Shown piece by piece: positions 32,194 to 45,262 of a stretch of 64,000 nt of DNA. This DNA is from Erodium maritimum (lineage: Eukaryota; Streptophyta; Magnoliopsida; Geraniales; Geraniaceae). The notes under the pieces were generated by a model. That model did no database searches. It saw only the letters and a program-made list of their open reading frames with translations, and was not told the origin of the DNA. Location of the stretch: contig OY997590.1 of assembly GCA_963921825.1 (NCBI GenBank), positions 50,795,039 to 50,859,038 of the forward strand, in the 5' to 3' direction. Position 1 is the stretch's first letter. Every line of letters begins with the position of its first letter. The translations under genes and the position numbers were made by a program.

Positions 32194-35100
32194 TCAAGAG
32201 TCGAACAGATCGGGGTACTTCGCACGAACCAAGTCCTTGCGCGAACCAAGTCGACTCAGCCTCGTGGTGTCGCCATTGCACTCGTACTAGGCGGATAACC
32301 TTGCCACACAAGACCTGCTCTCGTGTGTCCATGATTTGAACCGGCTGCTCCTCATAAGATACATCGTCCGCCACCTCGATATCTGCCCACTCAATAATGT
32401 GGGAGGGGTCCGCATTGTACTTCCGCAACTGGGACACGTGGAAGATGTTATGGACACTCCCAAGTTGCGATGGTAATGCCAGACGATATGCCACTACTCC
32501 CACTCTGCTCACGATCTCGAAAGGGCCGATGTACCGCGGGGCTAACTTGCCTCCGCCGCGGCTGAACCGTACCATTCCCTTCCTCGGGCTCACCTTCAGG
32601 AACACGTGGTCACCGACTGCGAACTCAAGAGGTCGGCACCGTCTGTCAGCGTAGCTCTTCTGCCGACTCTGTGCGGTCTTCAACCGCTCGCGTATCAGCG
32701 CGACCTTCTCTGTCGTCTCTCGGACGAGCTTTGGCCCTAGTAGACTCCTGTCCCCCACCTCTGCCCAGCATACTAGCGATCGACACGGCCTACCATACAA
32801 CGCTTCAAACGGTGCCATCCCAATACTGGCCTGGAAGCGGTTGTTGTAGGCGAACTCGACTAACGGTAGGTGGGTTTCCCACGACCCCCTAAAGTCTAGC
32901 ACACATGCCCGCAGCATGTCCTCCAAAATCTGAATCGTGCGCTCAGACTGGCCGTCTGTCTGGGGGTGGTGTGCTGTACTTAGCAGAACCTTGGTCCCCA
33001 ACGCGTTCTGCAGACTCGGCCAAAATCTGGATGTGAAACGAGGATCCCTGTCAGACACTATCGACACAGGGACTCCATGGAGACGCACTATCTCCTGAAT
33101 GTACAGGCGGCTCAACTTGTCAACCGGATCCATCATCCTCATGGCCAGGAAATGGGACGACTTGGTCAACCGGTCGACTACCACCCATACCGCATTGTGT
33201 CCCCTTGGCGATCTCGGCAACCCACTCACGAAGTCCATCATGACGTGCTCCCACTTCCACTCGGAAATCGATAGTGGCTGCAATAACCCGGCGGGACGCT
33301 GATGTTCAGCTTTCACCTATTGACAGGTGAGATATCTCGATACAAATTCCACGACCTCTCTCCGCATCCCGCTCCACCAGAAGTGTCGCCTGATGTCGCG
33401 GTACATCTTGGTGCTACCCGGGTGCACTGTAAGACGCAAATGATGTGACTCTCGCAACACGTCGTTTCTATAGTTGCGCGGCACGAATAACCCTCCTCGA
33501 TACCGTAACCCCCAATCGGCATTGAGTTCCCAGCCTTCCGCCTCGACACCGCTGACGACCCTCTCTCGGATCTCTAACGTCTCGACATCCTCCGACCGCG
33601 CCTCCATCACTCGGGCAAATAGTGAGGGCTGAGCCACTAACGAGCACATGGACACGCCACTAGTAACCTCCTCTAGCTCAAGCCCGAACGTGCCCAGTTC
33701 CCCCATCATGTCCCACTCCGGGACTGATATGCTAGCAAGGCCCGGAACCGACTTCCTACTCAGGGCGTCGGCAACCACATTCGCCTTACCCGGATGGTAG
33801 TGTAGCTCAAAGTCGTACTCCTCAAGTAGCTCCATCCATCGCCGCTGGCGCATGTTCAGGTCTCGTTGGGAAAAGATGTACTTGAGGGTCTTGTGATCCG
33901 AGAACACCTAAAATCGCTCGCCGTACAGATAATACCGCCAACCCTTTAGCGCGAACACGACTGCTGCTAGTTCCAAGTCATGGGTAGGATAGTTGCGCTC
34001 GTGTGTCTTCAACTGCCTGAAGCCATAAGCAACAACTCTACCCAACTGCATCAGTACACAGCCCAGTCCTTCCCCGGACGCGTCACAGTAGATCTCATAC
34101 CCGACCCTTCGCTCTGGCACTATCAATACTGGAGCGGTAGTTAGACGAGTCTTCAGCTCCGCGAACGCACGTTCACAATCCTCTGTCCACACAAACCCGA
34201 CTCCCTTGCGTGTCAAAAGAGTCATAGGCGCGGCTAGCCGCGCAAAGTCCTGGACGAACCGTCGATAATATCCTGCCAACCCAAAGAAGCTGCGGATCTC
34301 GAAGACGCTCGTGGGACGCGCCCACTCCGAAACCGCGTCGATCTTCGCCGGATCGACCAGTATACCGTCACGGGGTACAATGTGACCGAGGAATTTCACC
34401 TCAGCGAGCCAAAACTCGCACTTCTCCAGGTTGGCATATAGCTGATGTGTGCGCAGCAGGGTCAGAACAGCCCTCAGATGCTCCTCATGTGCTGCCTCGT
34501 TATGCGAGTAGATCAAGATGTCGTCTACAAACACCACCACAAATTGATCTAAGAACGGCCGGAATATACTGTTCATCAGATCCATGAACGTTGCAGGTGC
34601 GTTCGTCAGTCCAAATGGCATCACCAAGAACTCGTAATGCCCATAACGTGTCCGGGATGCAGTCTTTGCAACGTCCCCCTCCCGGACTCACAACTGGTAA
34701 TATTCGGATCGCAGATCGATCTTCGAGAAGCATGTCGACCCTCTCAACTGGTCGAACAAGTCGTCAATTCTCGGCATCGGGTATCGGTTCTTCACCGTAA
34801 CCCGGTTCAACTTCCGGTAGTCTATACACATCCGAAGCTCACCACTCTTCTTCTTCACGAAGAGTGCTGGTGCTCCCCACGGCGATGTGCTCGGACGGAT
34901 AAACCCCTTTTCCGAAGCTCCTCGAGCTGACTCTTCAGCTCGGTCAACTCTGCCGGCGCGAACCTGTAAGGCGCCATCGATATCGCTGCCGTTCTCGGCA
35001 TCATGTCAATCCCGAACTCCACCTCGCGAATTGGTGGTAACCCGCTCAACTCCTCAGGAAAGACCTCGGGGAACTCGCACACCACTCGCGGTAACTCTCG

Positions 35101-36959
35101 GCTCTGCACGACCGATACTTCCTCCACTGCGGACAAAGCCGACAGGAGAACCCCGCTCTTACTGCCCAGAATACACGAAACCTTCGTGTTGCCTGCTGAC
35201 ACCGTCACTCGTCGCCTATAGCAGTCGATATTGGCTCGGTACTTCGCCAGCCAATCCATTCCCAAGATTACGTCAAAGGTCGTCATTCCCAGCACGAGAA
35301 GGTCACTAAGGTAAGGACAGTCTGCGACTCTAATTTCGTAGGCACGACAGACCCTATTCAACATCACATCACCCCCAACTGGCGTGGCCAGACAGAGGGG
35401 TGGACTCAACGGCTCTAAACTCAGCCCCAACCTCTCAGCACAACTCGACAAAATAAACGAGTGCGACGCCCCGCTACCAAATAAAAATAACGCCCACAAG
35501 TGATACAATAAGCACGTACCCTGAATGGTCTCATGATAGGTAGCGGATCCCGTGGCTCGGGGGTCGGTAACTGCGTACACTCTACCCTGTGACGCATGCT
35601 GCCTCTGACCTGGCGCACTGACTGCTGGCTGTGCGGACCTCTGTTGCTGCCTCGGAACTGGCGCGCTCATGGACGACTGCGAGAACCTCGACAGCTGACT
35701 CTGACGCTGGCGACCCCTGGGTGACTGCACTGTATGTGACTGATGCGGTCGCAGCGCTGACGTTTCCCCAACCTGATCAGGGGACCTTGCAGCTACGTGC
35801 CCAACCATGCTGCACCGGTAACACCTGAAATCATCGGCCCTCGGCCCGTGCCCTGGCCTGTCTGGCTGATCACTGGTAGCGCCGCAGGTCTTCCGCCGGT
35901 CGGACACTCCCGTCGCAGATTGCCCGACTGCCCGCAGATAAAACATACTGGCCCCCGCTCTGAGGCGACTGGCCCTACTGATGCCACTGACCCCATCCGC
36001 CTCAATCCGCCCAGCTGAACCTGTGGCCGAAAGAACCCCGCAGTCCTCTGCCTCCTCAGATCTCGGGACTCAGACGGTCCCGCAACACTGGTCGGCCGTT
36101 GCCGAACCTCGTGGGTCTTCGCTGTCTCTCGGAGACCCCGCTCCACTACCGCTGCCGTGTCCACTAGCTCTGTATACACCCGAATCCTCAGGGCAAGGCC
36201 TCGATCCCGAATTGTCGGCCTCATCCCCGTCTCGAACCATCGGCACCGGTTCAACTCGGTCGTCACCATTTCTGGTGCAAATCGGGTCAAGGACGTGAAT
36301 CTGGCCTCATACTCTGCCACTGACGCCCCGTCCTGTTACGGTTCCAGGAACTGCTGATGTCGGTCCGCCCTGGCCGACTCGGGGAAATACTGCTCTAGGA
36401 AGACCGTCTTGAAGATACTGTAGTCGTCCCCGACTCTGTCCCGTACGCGCCCCCACTAGTGGTAGGCGATGTCCCTCAGCTGATGAGCTGCAAAGGACAC
36501 CCTGGTGTGACCGTCCTCTATGCCTAACGTATCCAGGTCCCGAGTGACCTGCTCCAGCCATCTCTCGGCTATGTCGGGGTTCGGTTCCCCGACGAACGTA
36601 GGTATGCCCAGCTTCATGAAATCCAGCAGTGTTAGGGCCGTATGGCCTTCGGCCCGAACGGGCCTCGCTGGATCGGCTACAACAGCAGCAAATACTGTCT
36701 CCAGAGCCGGCGACGCAGACTCCCTACGGGCGATGATCACCACCAAGCTCTACACCGTCCGGGTCAGCTCGCCTAGAGCGGCCGTAGTGGACGGGTCTGC
36801 GACCGGCGGGACGTTGGGCGGGACCCCAAATGGTTCTGCGTCGCTCCCCATGTCTTCCCCGATGGGAATACACCGGGCTCCCGTGGACTCAATGGGTTCG
36901 ACGGCGGGCGTCCGCCCCGGTGCCATAGCTGATCGTCCTCTCCTGGGACGTGGTGCCAT
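32194..36959 (-). pseudogene. Gypsy gag-pol polyprotein, disrupted
   Basis: The frame opens at 36959 ('MAPRPRRGRSAM'). Gag (about 36750-36200) contains 'FMKLGIPTFVGEPNPDIAE'. Two zinc knuckles follow in different frames, both damaged: 'CFICGQSGNLRREC' lacks the His, and 'CYRCSMVGHVAARS' lacks the last Cys. In the protease the catalytic Asp is Gly ('LFGSGASHSF', about 35475). The RT has intact 'FVDDILIYS' (about 34520), and RNase H follows ('[13 protein letters not shown]'; a stop lies at 33908). The integrase zinc motif has Tyr for a Cys ('RYLTCQ'), but the D-D-E core looks intact ('MMDFVSGLP', 'SDRDPRF', 'GQSERTIQILEDM'). A chromodomain-like tail ends in 'HEAESTW'. A frameshift there moves the normal end ('YPDLFDS', stop at 32194) out of frame. 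Further frameshifts occur near 35900, 34860 and 33550. Confidence 0.88.
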
Positions 36960-37652
36960 GTAGTAGGTATCTTCTGCAAGGAGACGCGCAATTGCTTAGT
37001 TTTGCGAAATTATACAACGATGACGTGTTCAATATACTAGCGTTCACACAGCCTACGTCTATATCAAAACTCGACACCAAAACGTCATACTGCTCACACT
37101 ACCTATACCTCAATTACCAGAACACACCTGGGAGACCTCAAATAACCCACACAATCGTGAACCAAGTCACGCAATATCAACAATATCAACGCACACAAAG
37201 CACGCAAGATCACAAAGGATCAACACACAACCGCACAACAATTCACAGACAATTTCAAGTCACCCAACCTCGATCACAAGCCCACAAGGCCAACCAATTT
37301 TTTTTTTTAAATTTCTCCTTTTCATCATAAAATCTCATTTTTTGACATCACGTAGTTACAACCCGGTCCAGGCGTCATCGAACTACATTGTACCCACTTG
37401 ATATCAACACCGTCACGTTCGACTACAGGGGCGCCCCTGAGTCGAATCGCGACAGCTTAAAAACGTTTCACGCAGCAGCACACAATCATTATGCCAGTAT
37501 CAGCAATACTGCACATTCACACAACAACAACCAAGACTTAGGACACTACGGGTCTACACCCGGTTTCGACTTGTGAAACCAACGCACGACGGGACTTTTA
37601 ACAACTCAACTCTCCCCACCTAATTGACGTACAGTAAGAGGTGTGAAACCTC
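36960..37652 (-). other. Gypsy untranslated leader
   Basis: This is non-coding sequence between the primer site and the gag start in element orientation. It is A/C-rich on the plus strand, with no gene of its own. Confidence 0.6.
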
Positions 37653-37666
37653 GAGCTCTGATACCA
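37653..37666 (-). promoter_or_regulatory. Gypsy primer binding site (tRNA-Met-i)
   Basis: The minus strand reads 'tggtatcagagctc', complementary to the 3' end of initiator tRNA-Met. It lies three bases inside the LTR boundary at 37670. Confidence 0.9.
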
Positions 37667-37669
37667 AAC

Positions 37670-39552
37670 TGTCACGCCCCGAATTCGGTATGACCGGACC
37701 CGGAAACGCGAACGGTGAAACAGTAAAACTATTTTCAAACATTTTAATAAACCGCTTAAAATCACCACTTAAGTTAAACAAAACAATATTTTTACAACTG
37801 ATAATACGTCCAAACAAGCGGACGAAAACCAAAGCGTACGTCGCTAAACTCCCCAAAACCCGGACTTCCGCTCCCAGCTCTTCAAGCTTCGAGAGTTCCC
37901 CTAGTCCGCCTCGCGACCAGTACTTGTAGGAAAATCAGCAAGGGGTGAGCGTTTTGCTCACCACCATGGATACCAGACTGACTACGGCATACCAGCAGAA
38001 ATGCTGGGAACACCGACAACAAACAAAACACCGGGGACTGCAATCTCAAACTCAAATAACCCGACTGTCACACGAAAACTGTTACTTTCCCCAACCAATC
38101 TAAACACTCATGCCTGTAATGTAGACCCGACACAGTAAAGACGACCTCAAAGAACACAACACAAAAGTGATCAAAGTCACGCAAACCACAACCACAAGCC
38201 TCAGCACTTTACCGATCACGCGCCGGAAGGTACGACGCACCTGACGGGAACCACAGCCCTCAGCACTTTACCGACCGCGCACCGGAGGGTACGACACACC
38301 CCTCGGGCATAAATCCAGCCTCAGCACTTTACCAATCGCGCGCCGGAAGGTACGACACACCTGACGGGAACCACAACCCTCAGCACTTTACCGATCGCGC
38401 ATTGGAAGGTACGACACACCTCTCGGGCACAGCTCAAGCCTCAACACTTTACCGATCACGCGCCGGAAGGTACGACGCACCTGACGGGAACCACAACCCT
38501 CAGCACTTTACCGACCGCGCACTGGAGGGTATGACACACCCCTCGGGCATAACTCAACAGTTATCACCAAAGTAATCACAGTCACAACCAAATACACACA
38601 ATACTCCGCAAATAGAAGGAAAAAGAATATAACGACACGACTAACTACCACTCGGCAAGTCAGTCAACCAATACGGGTTCAACCCCCACAGGCACTCATG
38701 GCCACACACAAACACAAACAATTCACTCAACCTACAGGCACAACCAAAAGCCACATGCATTTCTAATGTTCGATACGTTCACTTATCCTATGACACCACT
38801 AAGTGTCGCATGCATTTCTATTGTTCAATACGTTCACTTATCCTATGACGCCACTAAGTGTCACATGCATTTCTACTGTTCGTTACGTTCACTAATCCTA
38901 CGACACCACTAAGTGTCACATGCATTTCTACTGTTAACTTTCCCTAGTCAAGGCCGAGATCCGACTACTTTTCCCTACCTCGTAACGCTTTCCCAAAAGT
39001 CCACGCCCAAGCTCCAGCGCGCTCGCGATCACTTGTCTAGCCTCCCCTTTCCGCGGTCGGCGGCACGATCTAACATGAACACAAATTAAAGCACTTTTTA
39101 AGTTCGTAGGCAAAGCTGAATTTTAATGAATTTGACGCCCAAAAGCAACCCCGGTAATGCCGATCACTCGCAAACTTCCCAATTACTCGACATTGTCAAC
39201 AATGGGCCCGGAAAGGCTTGATTCGCCCGGCTCGGCGAATCTGCCCGGGATCGGAAAACGCCCTTCCGGGGCTCCGAAAATTTCCGTTTTCGTTTCTACG
39301 ATCTTAAAACAATTCAAGGGTTCCAATGCAATCGACGTAATCAATTTCCGACTTCTGAGCGATTTAATTCGCGTTTAAAGTTTCTAAACCCGAAATTTCC
39401 AACTTTCACAATTTAATTCCATAATTCGTTCCGGGTGTGAGTTATCAACTTGGGGATCGTCCAAAACCACCAGAACACGAAAAACCCAAGACCCGACACG
39501 TGGGCCCCAACCGGCCACCATTACCCGTGGGTGGCTGGACCGGTTTTGGACC
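37670..39552 (-). repeat. Gypsy right LTR (5' LTR), truncated
   Basis: It is collinear with 26997-28880, including the tandem units (38197-38560 and 38750-38935). Similarity stops abruptly after 'gctggaccggttttggacc' at about 39552. The promoter-bearing outer third of the LTR is therefore absent, and no target duplication can be checked on this side. Confidence 0.9.
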
Positions 39553-40057
39553 AGTTCTTCTATGCCCCGTGCCATTGGAGCGATCTGGTATCGTCAATTC
39601 TTCGTCTTGATTCGCCCGGATCTTTCGAAGTAGTGCGGGAGACGGGAGCAATGATTCGAGACACCGACCTATCGTCCTTCCTCCCGGATCCCAGATCCAT
39701 CGAGGGAGCGGACCCATGCCGGCGAGAGGTGGCCCTGGGTCTGGAAGCCGGTGCAGATGGAGGACGGCACATGGATCCCGTGTCCCGGGGAACGGCGGAA
39801 GGAGGGCCACGGTGGCTATTGAAGGATGCATCGAATCGCGAGCGGTGGGGATGAAGACCAGATCGGAATCGAGAGGAGTAGGCTCTGGTATTCAATCGAA
39901 CAAAACAGGTTATCCTATCAAAAGATCGGATCCGGTACCTGAGAGACGTCCGAGACGTCGGCGAGAAGCAATGGTGGCGGCGACGGTGATGGTGGCGGCG
40001 GCTAGACCCTGGTTAGGGTAGATTGGACCCTGGTGGTTAGGGTAGATTGGACCCTGA
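39553..40057. other. GC-rich filler of unknown origin
   Basis: About 500 bp lie between a truncated gypsy LTR and a truncated copia LTR. Open frames exist on both strands but none shows a known domain. The end has a duplicated phrase, 'ggttagggtagattggaccc' (about 40010-40050). It may be a captured gene piece or filler from a deletion repair. Confidence 0.4.
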
Positions 40058-41955
40058 CTGTTATATTGAATAATAAGACTTAAACTAATTAAATCTCATC
40101 AATATAATAAACAATATAGGAAAAATATGGAACAAACATGGTGTAAATAGGACAAGTATGGAGTTAAGTATGGCTAGACAAGATGTGGTTAGGTGGTGAA
40201 TAACCAAAACCTTAATCTTTATCTTGCTTACTTAGTACTAATTAATCAATACTTGATTAATTACTTGCATGGGCCTTGGTTGCATGTGCCTCTTGGAACA
40301 TGGCATGTGGCCATTTCCAACGAGATCCCGTGACACGCTCATCGCCTCCAAACCTTCCATAATGAAAATGTTCAACATTATCTGACATGATCAATCCCAA
40401 GACTCCAAGCCTTGTCTCGATCCGTAAAGTCCTATTCAGTTGTGGGCTCATGACCCAAAACCCAGTTTTTGTCATGTCCCGAGACAACTCCCTTTTGGTC
40501 ATTCTGCATAAATGTGTTAGTGAGTTTCATCCTCCGGTGTGACCTTAGGTTTATGCATGTCAATAGATCAATGAAAAATCCTATTTTACTTGATCTTATA
40601 TAAGTGACAACTAACGAGACTTTAGTATCGTCTGACACTGCATAACGAATCGACCCTATCAATTCTAACCTTTCCGTCGTCCCTGTCATTATCCTTTTAT
40701 CACCAATATCCCGATTAAGATAAGGCATAGAGTCGTCATCCTTATTGTTGGGTCTCGAGGTAGGGTAGGAGATGAACCAACTCGCAACAGAATGAAAAAT
40801 AAAACCAAGAGACCATTAAAACGATGAATCAACTACCATAGATTAGAATCACAAGAAAAAAATCAGCATTTTCATACCATAACAAGAACATCGGGTGAAG
40901 AATGATTTGGCTTGAGTCTCCAAGACGCCTACGTATCCTCTTAAGAATCAAAGCCACATAGTTCTAAGCTTAGAGGACTCAAGAGCACAAAAATAGAGGT
41001 GAGAGCTTGCCTTGGCCGAAATCTAGAGAGAAGGGGGAGAAAAATGTTGCTACCTATTTGTGTCTTGTGTTTGTTGTTGGAAAAATGGCTTGCAAAGGAT
41101 ATTTCGTAATGGTTTGGAATTAAAACGTGGTTTAATTCTTGAAACTGAAAATCAGATTTTATTGTGTCGTTTAATTCTTGAAACCGAAAATCAATTTTTA
41201 TTGTGTTTTTAAAGGGTTTTATTGGGTTTGTCCTTGCTTAGCCTATATAAACCCAACTCTGGTTCCATTTGAGAAACACACGATTTTCAAGTAAACCAGA
41301 GCCAAACTATACTTGGTTTTACCATCTTCCTCTTTCGCTTTACAACACCTTTGTTCTGGTCGCTGTTCTGCTGCCTCCACATCCAATAGAGCGAGTGGGC
41401 GCGTTGCTGGGTAGAACTGCGTAACCTTGGGGAGCAACCGCTGTTGATCGCCACATCGGTCACTCGGAAATATTGCTTTCAAGTCAGTGGTCTTGTACCA
41501 CGCCACATCTGATAGTCTAACACACACAACTGCTGATAGTTTGTTCAACCAACACGCAACTGATGATCGTTCTCCACACTTCTGCTAACAGTGGTCTCCA
41601 CGCCATGCCACAGTTTTATTCTTCAAATCCGATAAGTCTTTCTTTTCCCAATCATGTTATTCGAACCTATATTTCCAAAAATTTGAAAGCAATATTGTTT
41701 TACGGTATAACATGATTAGTTTGTCAACAATTTCATGAGTTGATTAGATTCAATTATGTTGTTGACAAATTTATAATGAACTGTTGTGCTATGTTGAACT
41801 GTACTGATAAAAGAGCTTACAACATGCATTTGGTTGGCATAGCATGCATATGGTGATATAAATTTTACTGTGTCTCGACCCTTTGGCTCACTAGAACAGA
41901 ATCTGATTTATGTGTATATTGTTTTGTATATAAGTACATTAATTATATATCTGAG

Positions 41956-42335
41956 CAGTGCTGGCCCTGAGGCCAAGCAGCCCAAGCCATTGCTTGGGGC
42001 TCAAGAAAAAAAAAGTATACATGTATTTTTATATATATAATAAAAAAGCCCAAATGCTGCCCTTCCTCTTCCACATTCGGCCATTCCCATTCCAATCACG
42101 ATCAGAAACAGACCCTCATGTAGACGCAGTCATGAACGCACGGACGCACCCACCTTCGGACCTTCCTTACCGTCGCCGGACCTCCCGTGCCGCCGCCCAC
42201 CTTACTCGCCGGACCTCCCTTTCAGCAGAAGCAACCATTCAGCCACAACACAGCTCTGTTTATAAAAAAAATTCGAGATTAAGGGGCTCAAAAAAGTGAG
42301 TCGTTTGGGGCTCCAAATTCTCAGGGCCGGCCCTG
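41956..42335. mobile_element. hAT-type MITE, 380 bp
   Basis: The ends are 'cagtgctggccctgag' and, on the complement, 'cagggccggccctgag'. A perfect 8-bp target duplication, 'tatctgag', is present at 41948-41955 and 42336-42343. Eight base pairs fits hAT elements. The interior frame (41958-42299) has no known domain. 'cttggggctc' and 'gagcccc' phrases extend the inverted similarity. Confidence 0.92.
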
Positions 42336-45262
42336 TATCTGAGAACTTAATTTCTGAAAAGGAAAAAAAAACCTCTGTTACTCTGCTTGAGAGCCGAAGT
42401 CTCAGTTTAACACAATATCTGAATTTCAGAATTAATCATAAAACCGATAACTTAGGGAGAACTGGAATGGTGTTTCTGAATTTATGGAGCTGAGAAAGCT
42501 GAGCAAAGACTCTGATTTTAGCTTGGTCTCAAGGAATGTTTATGTCTCTTCCCAAAACATTTACAGAGCTGAGTTGTTAAAATTCTCTTACCAGGCGACT
42601 GCAAAAAGAAAAGCTGAGGATGATTCTCCTTGTTCGGAGAAAGCATCGTCATCGTCAAGGACTGACGTCGCGCCTCAGACACCAAGTGTGCCGACGCCAG
42701 GTACGCCAATGGCTTCATCGTCGAAAAGCTCGGCCGGATCGCGCCACCGTAGGGTACCTTATGGCAGTTGTGGGTCTGTGAGGGGTGGAGACGCGATCGG
42801 AGAAATAGGAAAAACGTTTAGCCCGCGTAGTTAGTTCAAAATTTCACTGAAAATATGGAGGTTGTGGCTCATGTTTTTGCGGCTTCGGTTTCACGTCTGG
42901 AGGTTGAAGAAAACGGAACGCATGGCTGTAAATGGAGGCGCAAGTAACACAACTTTGAAAGGGTTGTGTGTTTTATTTGGGCCGTATCATTATGCTGCTG
43001 CTACTGTTCAAGCCCAAGTCAAATGAAAAAAAAAGGCCCAAACTTTTAATGTCCAGTCCAAGACAAATCAAAGCAACCAGCCAACGCGACACGCAAAGAG
43101 AGAAGCGCGCGGGTCTGCCTGTCGACCGGGTCAGACCGCGGGTCATAGATGCTGGAGCGGATCGGGCCAACCCGCGGGCATTAGCTGTTGGACTGTTGGA
43201 GTGGACCGATCTAGAGCGGGTTCGGATCGCTGGAACAGGCGTGGGTGTGGGCCGGACCGTGGGTATGGGTCGGATCAGGTTCGCGAATAATCCGACCGGA
43301 TGGACAGATTTAAAAAAAAAATCTTTTCTTTTACCCTATTGTCGTTGACTTGATTAAGGGTAATCTAATTTTACTCTAATGTTGGAATTGAGCTCACTCC
43401 ATTGCAGGAGATTGGGAGACCCATCTGATTTGGAATCGATCTTCGATTTTTTGATCATGCGATAGAAACAGTTATGATCCTGGAGCTTGAGGTATATTAA
43501 TGAATCGTGGAATGGATAAAAGGTACGATTCTTAGTATTACTTGATGGTAAATTGGCTTGAGATGGATTGCTATGGTTTGCACCATTTTATTACTCTTGA
43601 TAGTAATGCTTGTTATCTAAAAGTTTTGGTAATCCACTGAAATTTATTTTATACATATAAGATTGTGGTGGTTTGTTGTATATATATGTATATATGTGCA
43701 GTTCTTGTGGTTTCAGAATATGATGAAACCGGTGCTTGCTCTTCAATCAAGTAAGTGATTCTATTTCATTAATATGTTCGTCGGAGTATAATTCTTAAAA
43801 CTTGAATTATTTCGTTCATATTATTTGCTCCTTGTTTTTGGATATCGAGACTCCAAAACTAAGGATGGAGAGCATTTGATAAAGAAACTAATTTCATCTA
43901 TGATTGAAACAATTGGGTTTCAATTATGGTGAACTTAATTTGTGTTTTTAAAGTTCAGATTTTTCGGAGGAAATGTGGGGGGAAATGTGGGGGTTGTTCG
44001 GATAAACTAAAACACCAACAAAACTATTACTACATATAAAAAACCTATGATCGTTTTCATCGGTTATCCCTTAATAGTGTTGTATAGAGTTATTGATCTG
44101 ATATACCCGTTATTGATCCTATGCATATATAGTCTTTTGTGTGACAATTTACATGCTATAACCTTCATTGGAATATTCATGTTGATGAATTTAGAAGGTA
44201 GAAAAAAAAATCATTCACTAAGAAATTCTGGGGAGATGAATTTCTTATAAACCTTGTGAGAAATGGTTATATAACGGGAAATCTTATTCATTTATGCATT
44301 ATGAATTGCTAAACATAAGCTATATGATTATTGGCCTATGTTGGTGACATGTTAATTTGGTAGTAATGTTGTTGTGAACAAAACCAAAGAAATCTTCATG
44401 TTAATTTGGTAGAATCTTTTGTCATCAAAGAATAATGTCTGAATGAGACGAAAAGACTTATTCAAATTAGACACTTTGTGGTGTAGAAACTCCTAAAATT
44501 AGTGAGTAATTTCCTTAGACTACATACGAAAGAAAGATAACTAATTCTTTCACTAGGGATCAACCAAGGAGAGTACTTCTTGATGTGTCGAAAGGGATAG
44601 GGCTCAAGCCCACAGGTCAAGAGAGTATGGATGACTAGTGTTAGTACTCATATGCAGTCATACTAGTCTTGATGCACTACATCTCCCATTCCCATGATAA
44701 AAGTAGTGCGTGATGATCTATAACCAGTCTTGGTGGTGCTTTGAGACACACTTGATAGATCTTGTTAACAATCTATAACCAGTATTGGTGGTGCTTGTGA
44801 GACACACTTGATGGATTCTGGTGACAGGATGAACTTTATGTCCTTAATGGCCTAAGACCCGATTGGGATAATGCTTGTGAAAAGCATTTGAGGAGCCACC
44901 TACGTGTGTGTGATGGTGGGCCGCCATCTATGAAAGACTTGGGCAAAGTCTTCCTAAAGCACTCATTAGAACCAAGGTATACGCATGACCTTTAATAGCG
45001 TTTCTGATAGTATCGCGGATTCAGTGGAATCTGAAGTATGGTATGTGTTGTGTGACGTATCAACCGAAGCTAAGTAAGTTCAAGATTCTATTCACTTAAT
45101 TTAAGTAAGTTGTTATCACACCTCACTATGCATCAATTCAAATCGAAAGATATTGATGTTTAAGTACCGCACCTTCCAGTAACCAGAACATTTGTGGTGT
45201 CTTTTTTTATTTAAAATTTGTTTTTCTTCTGTTCTCGGCCTTTGTCGCCATTTGTGGGGGAT
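42336..45262. other. Interior of the non-coding LTR element
   Basis: The plus-strand frame at 42484-42834 is serine-rich with no known domain. The stretch 43080-43310 is GC-rich and repetitive ('gggtc' and 'gcggg' phrases), while 43400-44600 is AT-rich. The part at 44700-44900 contains 'ataaccagtattggtggtgc' twice and is copied again at 45780-45950. Confidence 0.4.

Larger units (their letters stand above)
26997..39552 (-). mobile_element. Ty3-gypsy chromovirus (Tekay/Del-like), minus strand, with nested LINE
   Basis: The left LTR (26997-32143) is interrupted by a LINE at about 29239-31600. The interior is 32144-37669. The right LTR (37670-39552) stops short where it would correspond to base 28880 of the left one. 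The LTR ends are 'tgtaagaacc' and 'ggggcgtgaca' in element orientation. A tRNA-Met primer site and a purine tract adjoin the LTRs as expected. Over the compared first 70 bp of the LTRs only one change is seen, so insertion is fairly recent. The chromodomain-like tail and the 'LRKY' end of the integrase point to the Tekay/Del clade. The coding region has many lesions, so the copy is not autonomous. Confidence 0.92.

Noticed and set aside
40010-40050. 'ggttagggtagattggaccc' repeats as possible interstitial telomere DNA
   Set aside because: The unit is not the plant telomere heptamer and occurs only twice, so it is a simple local duplication.
41243-41548. Pair of 101-codon minus-strand frames (also 45431-45736) that look conserved
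   Set aside because: Both lie in the two LTRs of the same element, so their similarity only reflects the LTR repeat. The LTR promoter faces the other way.
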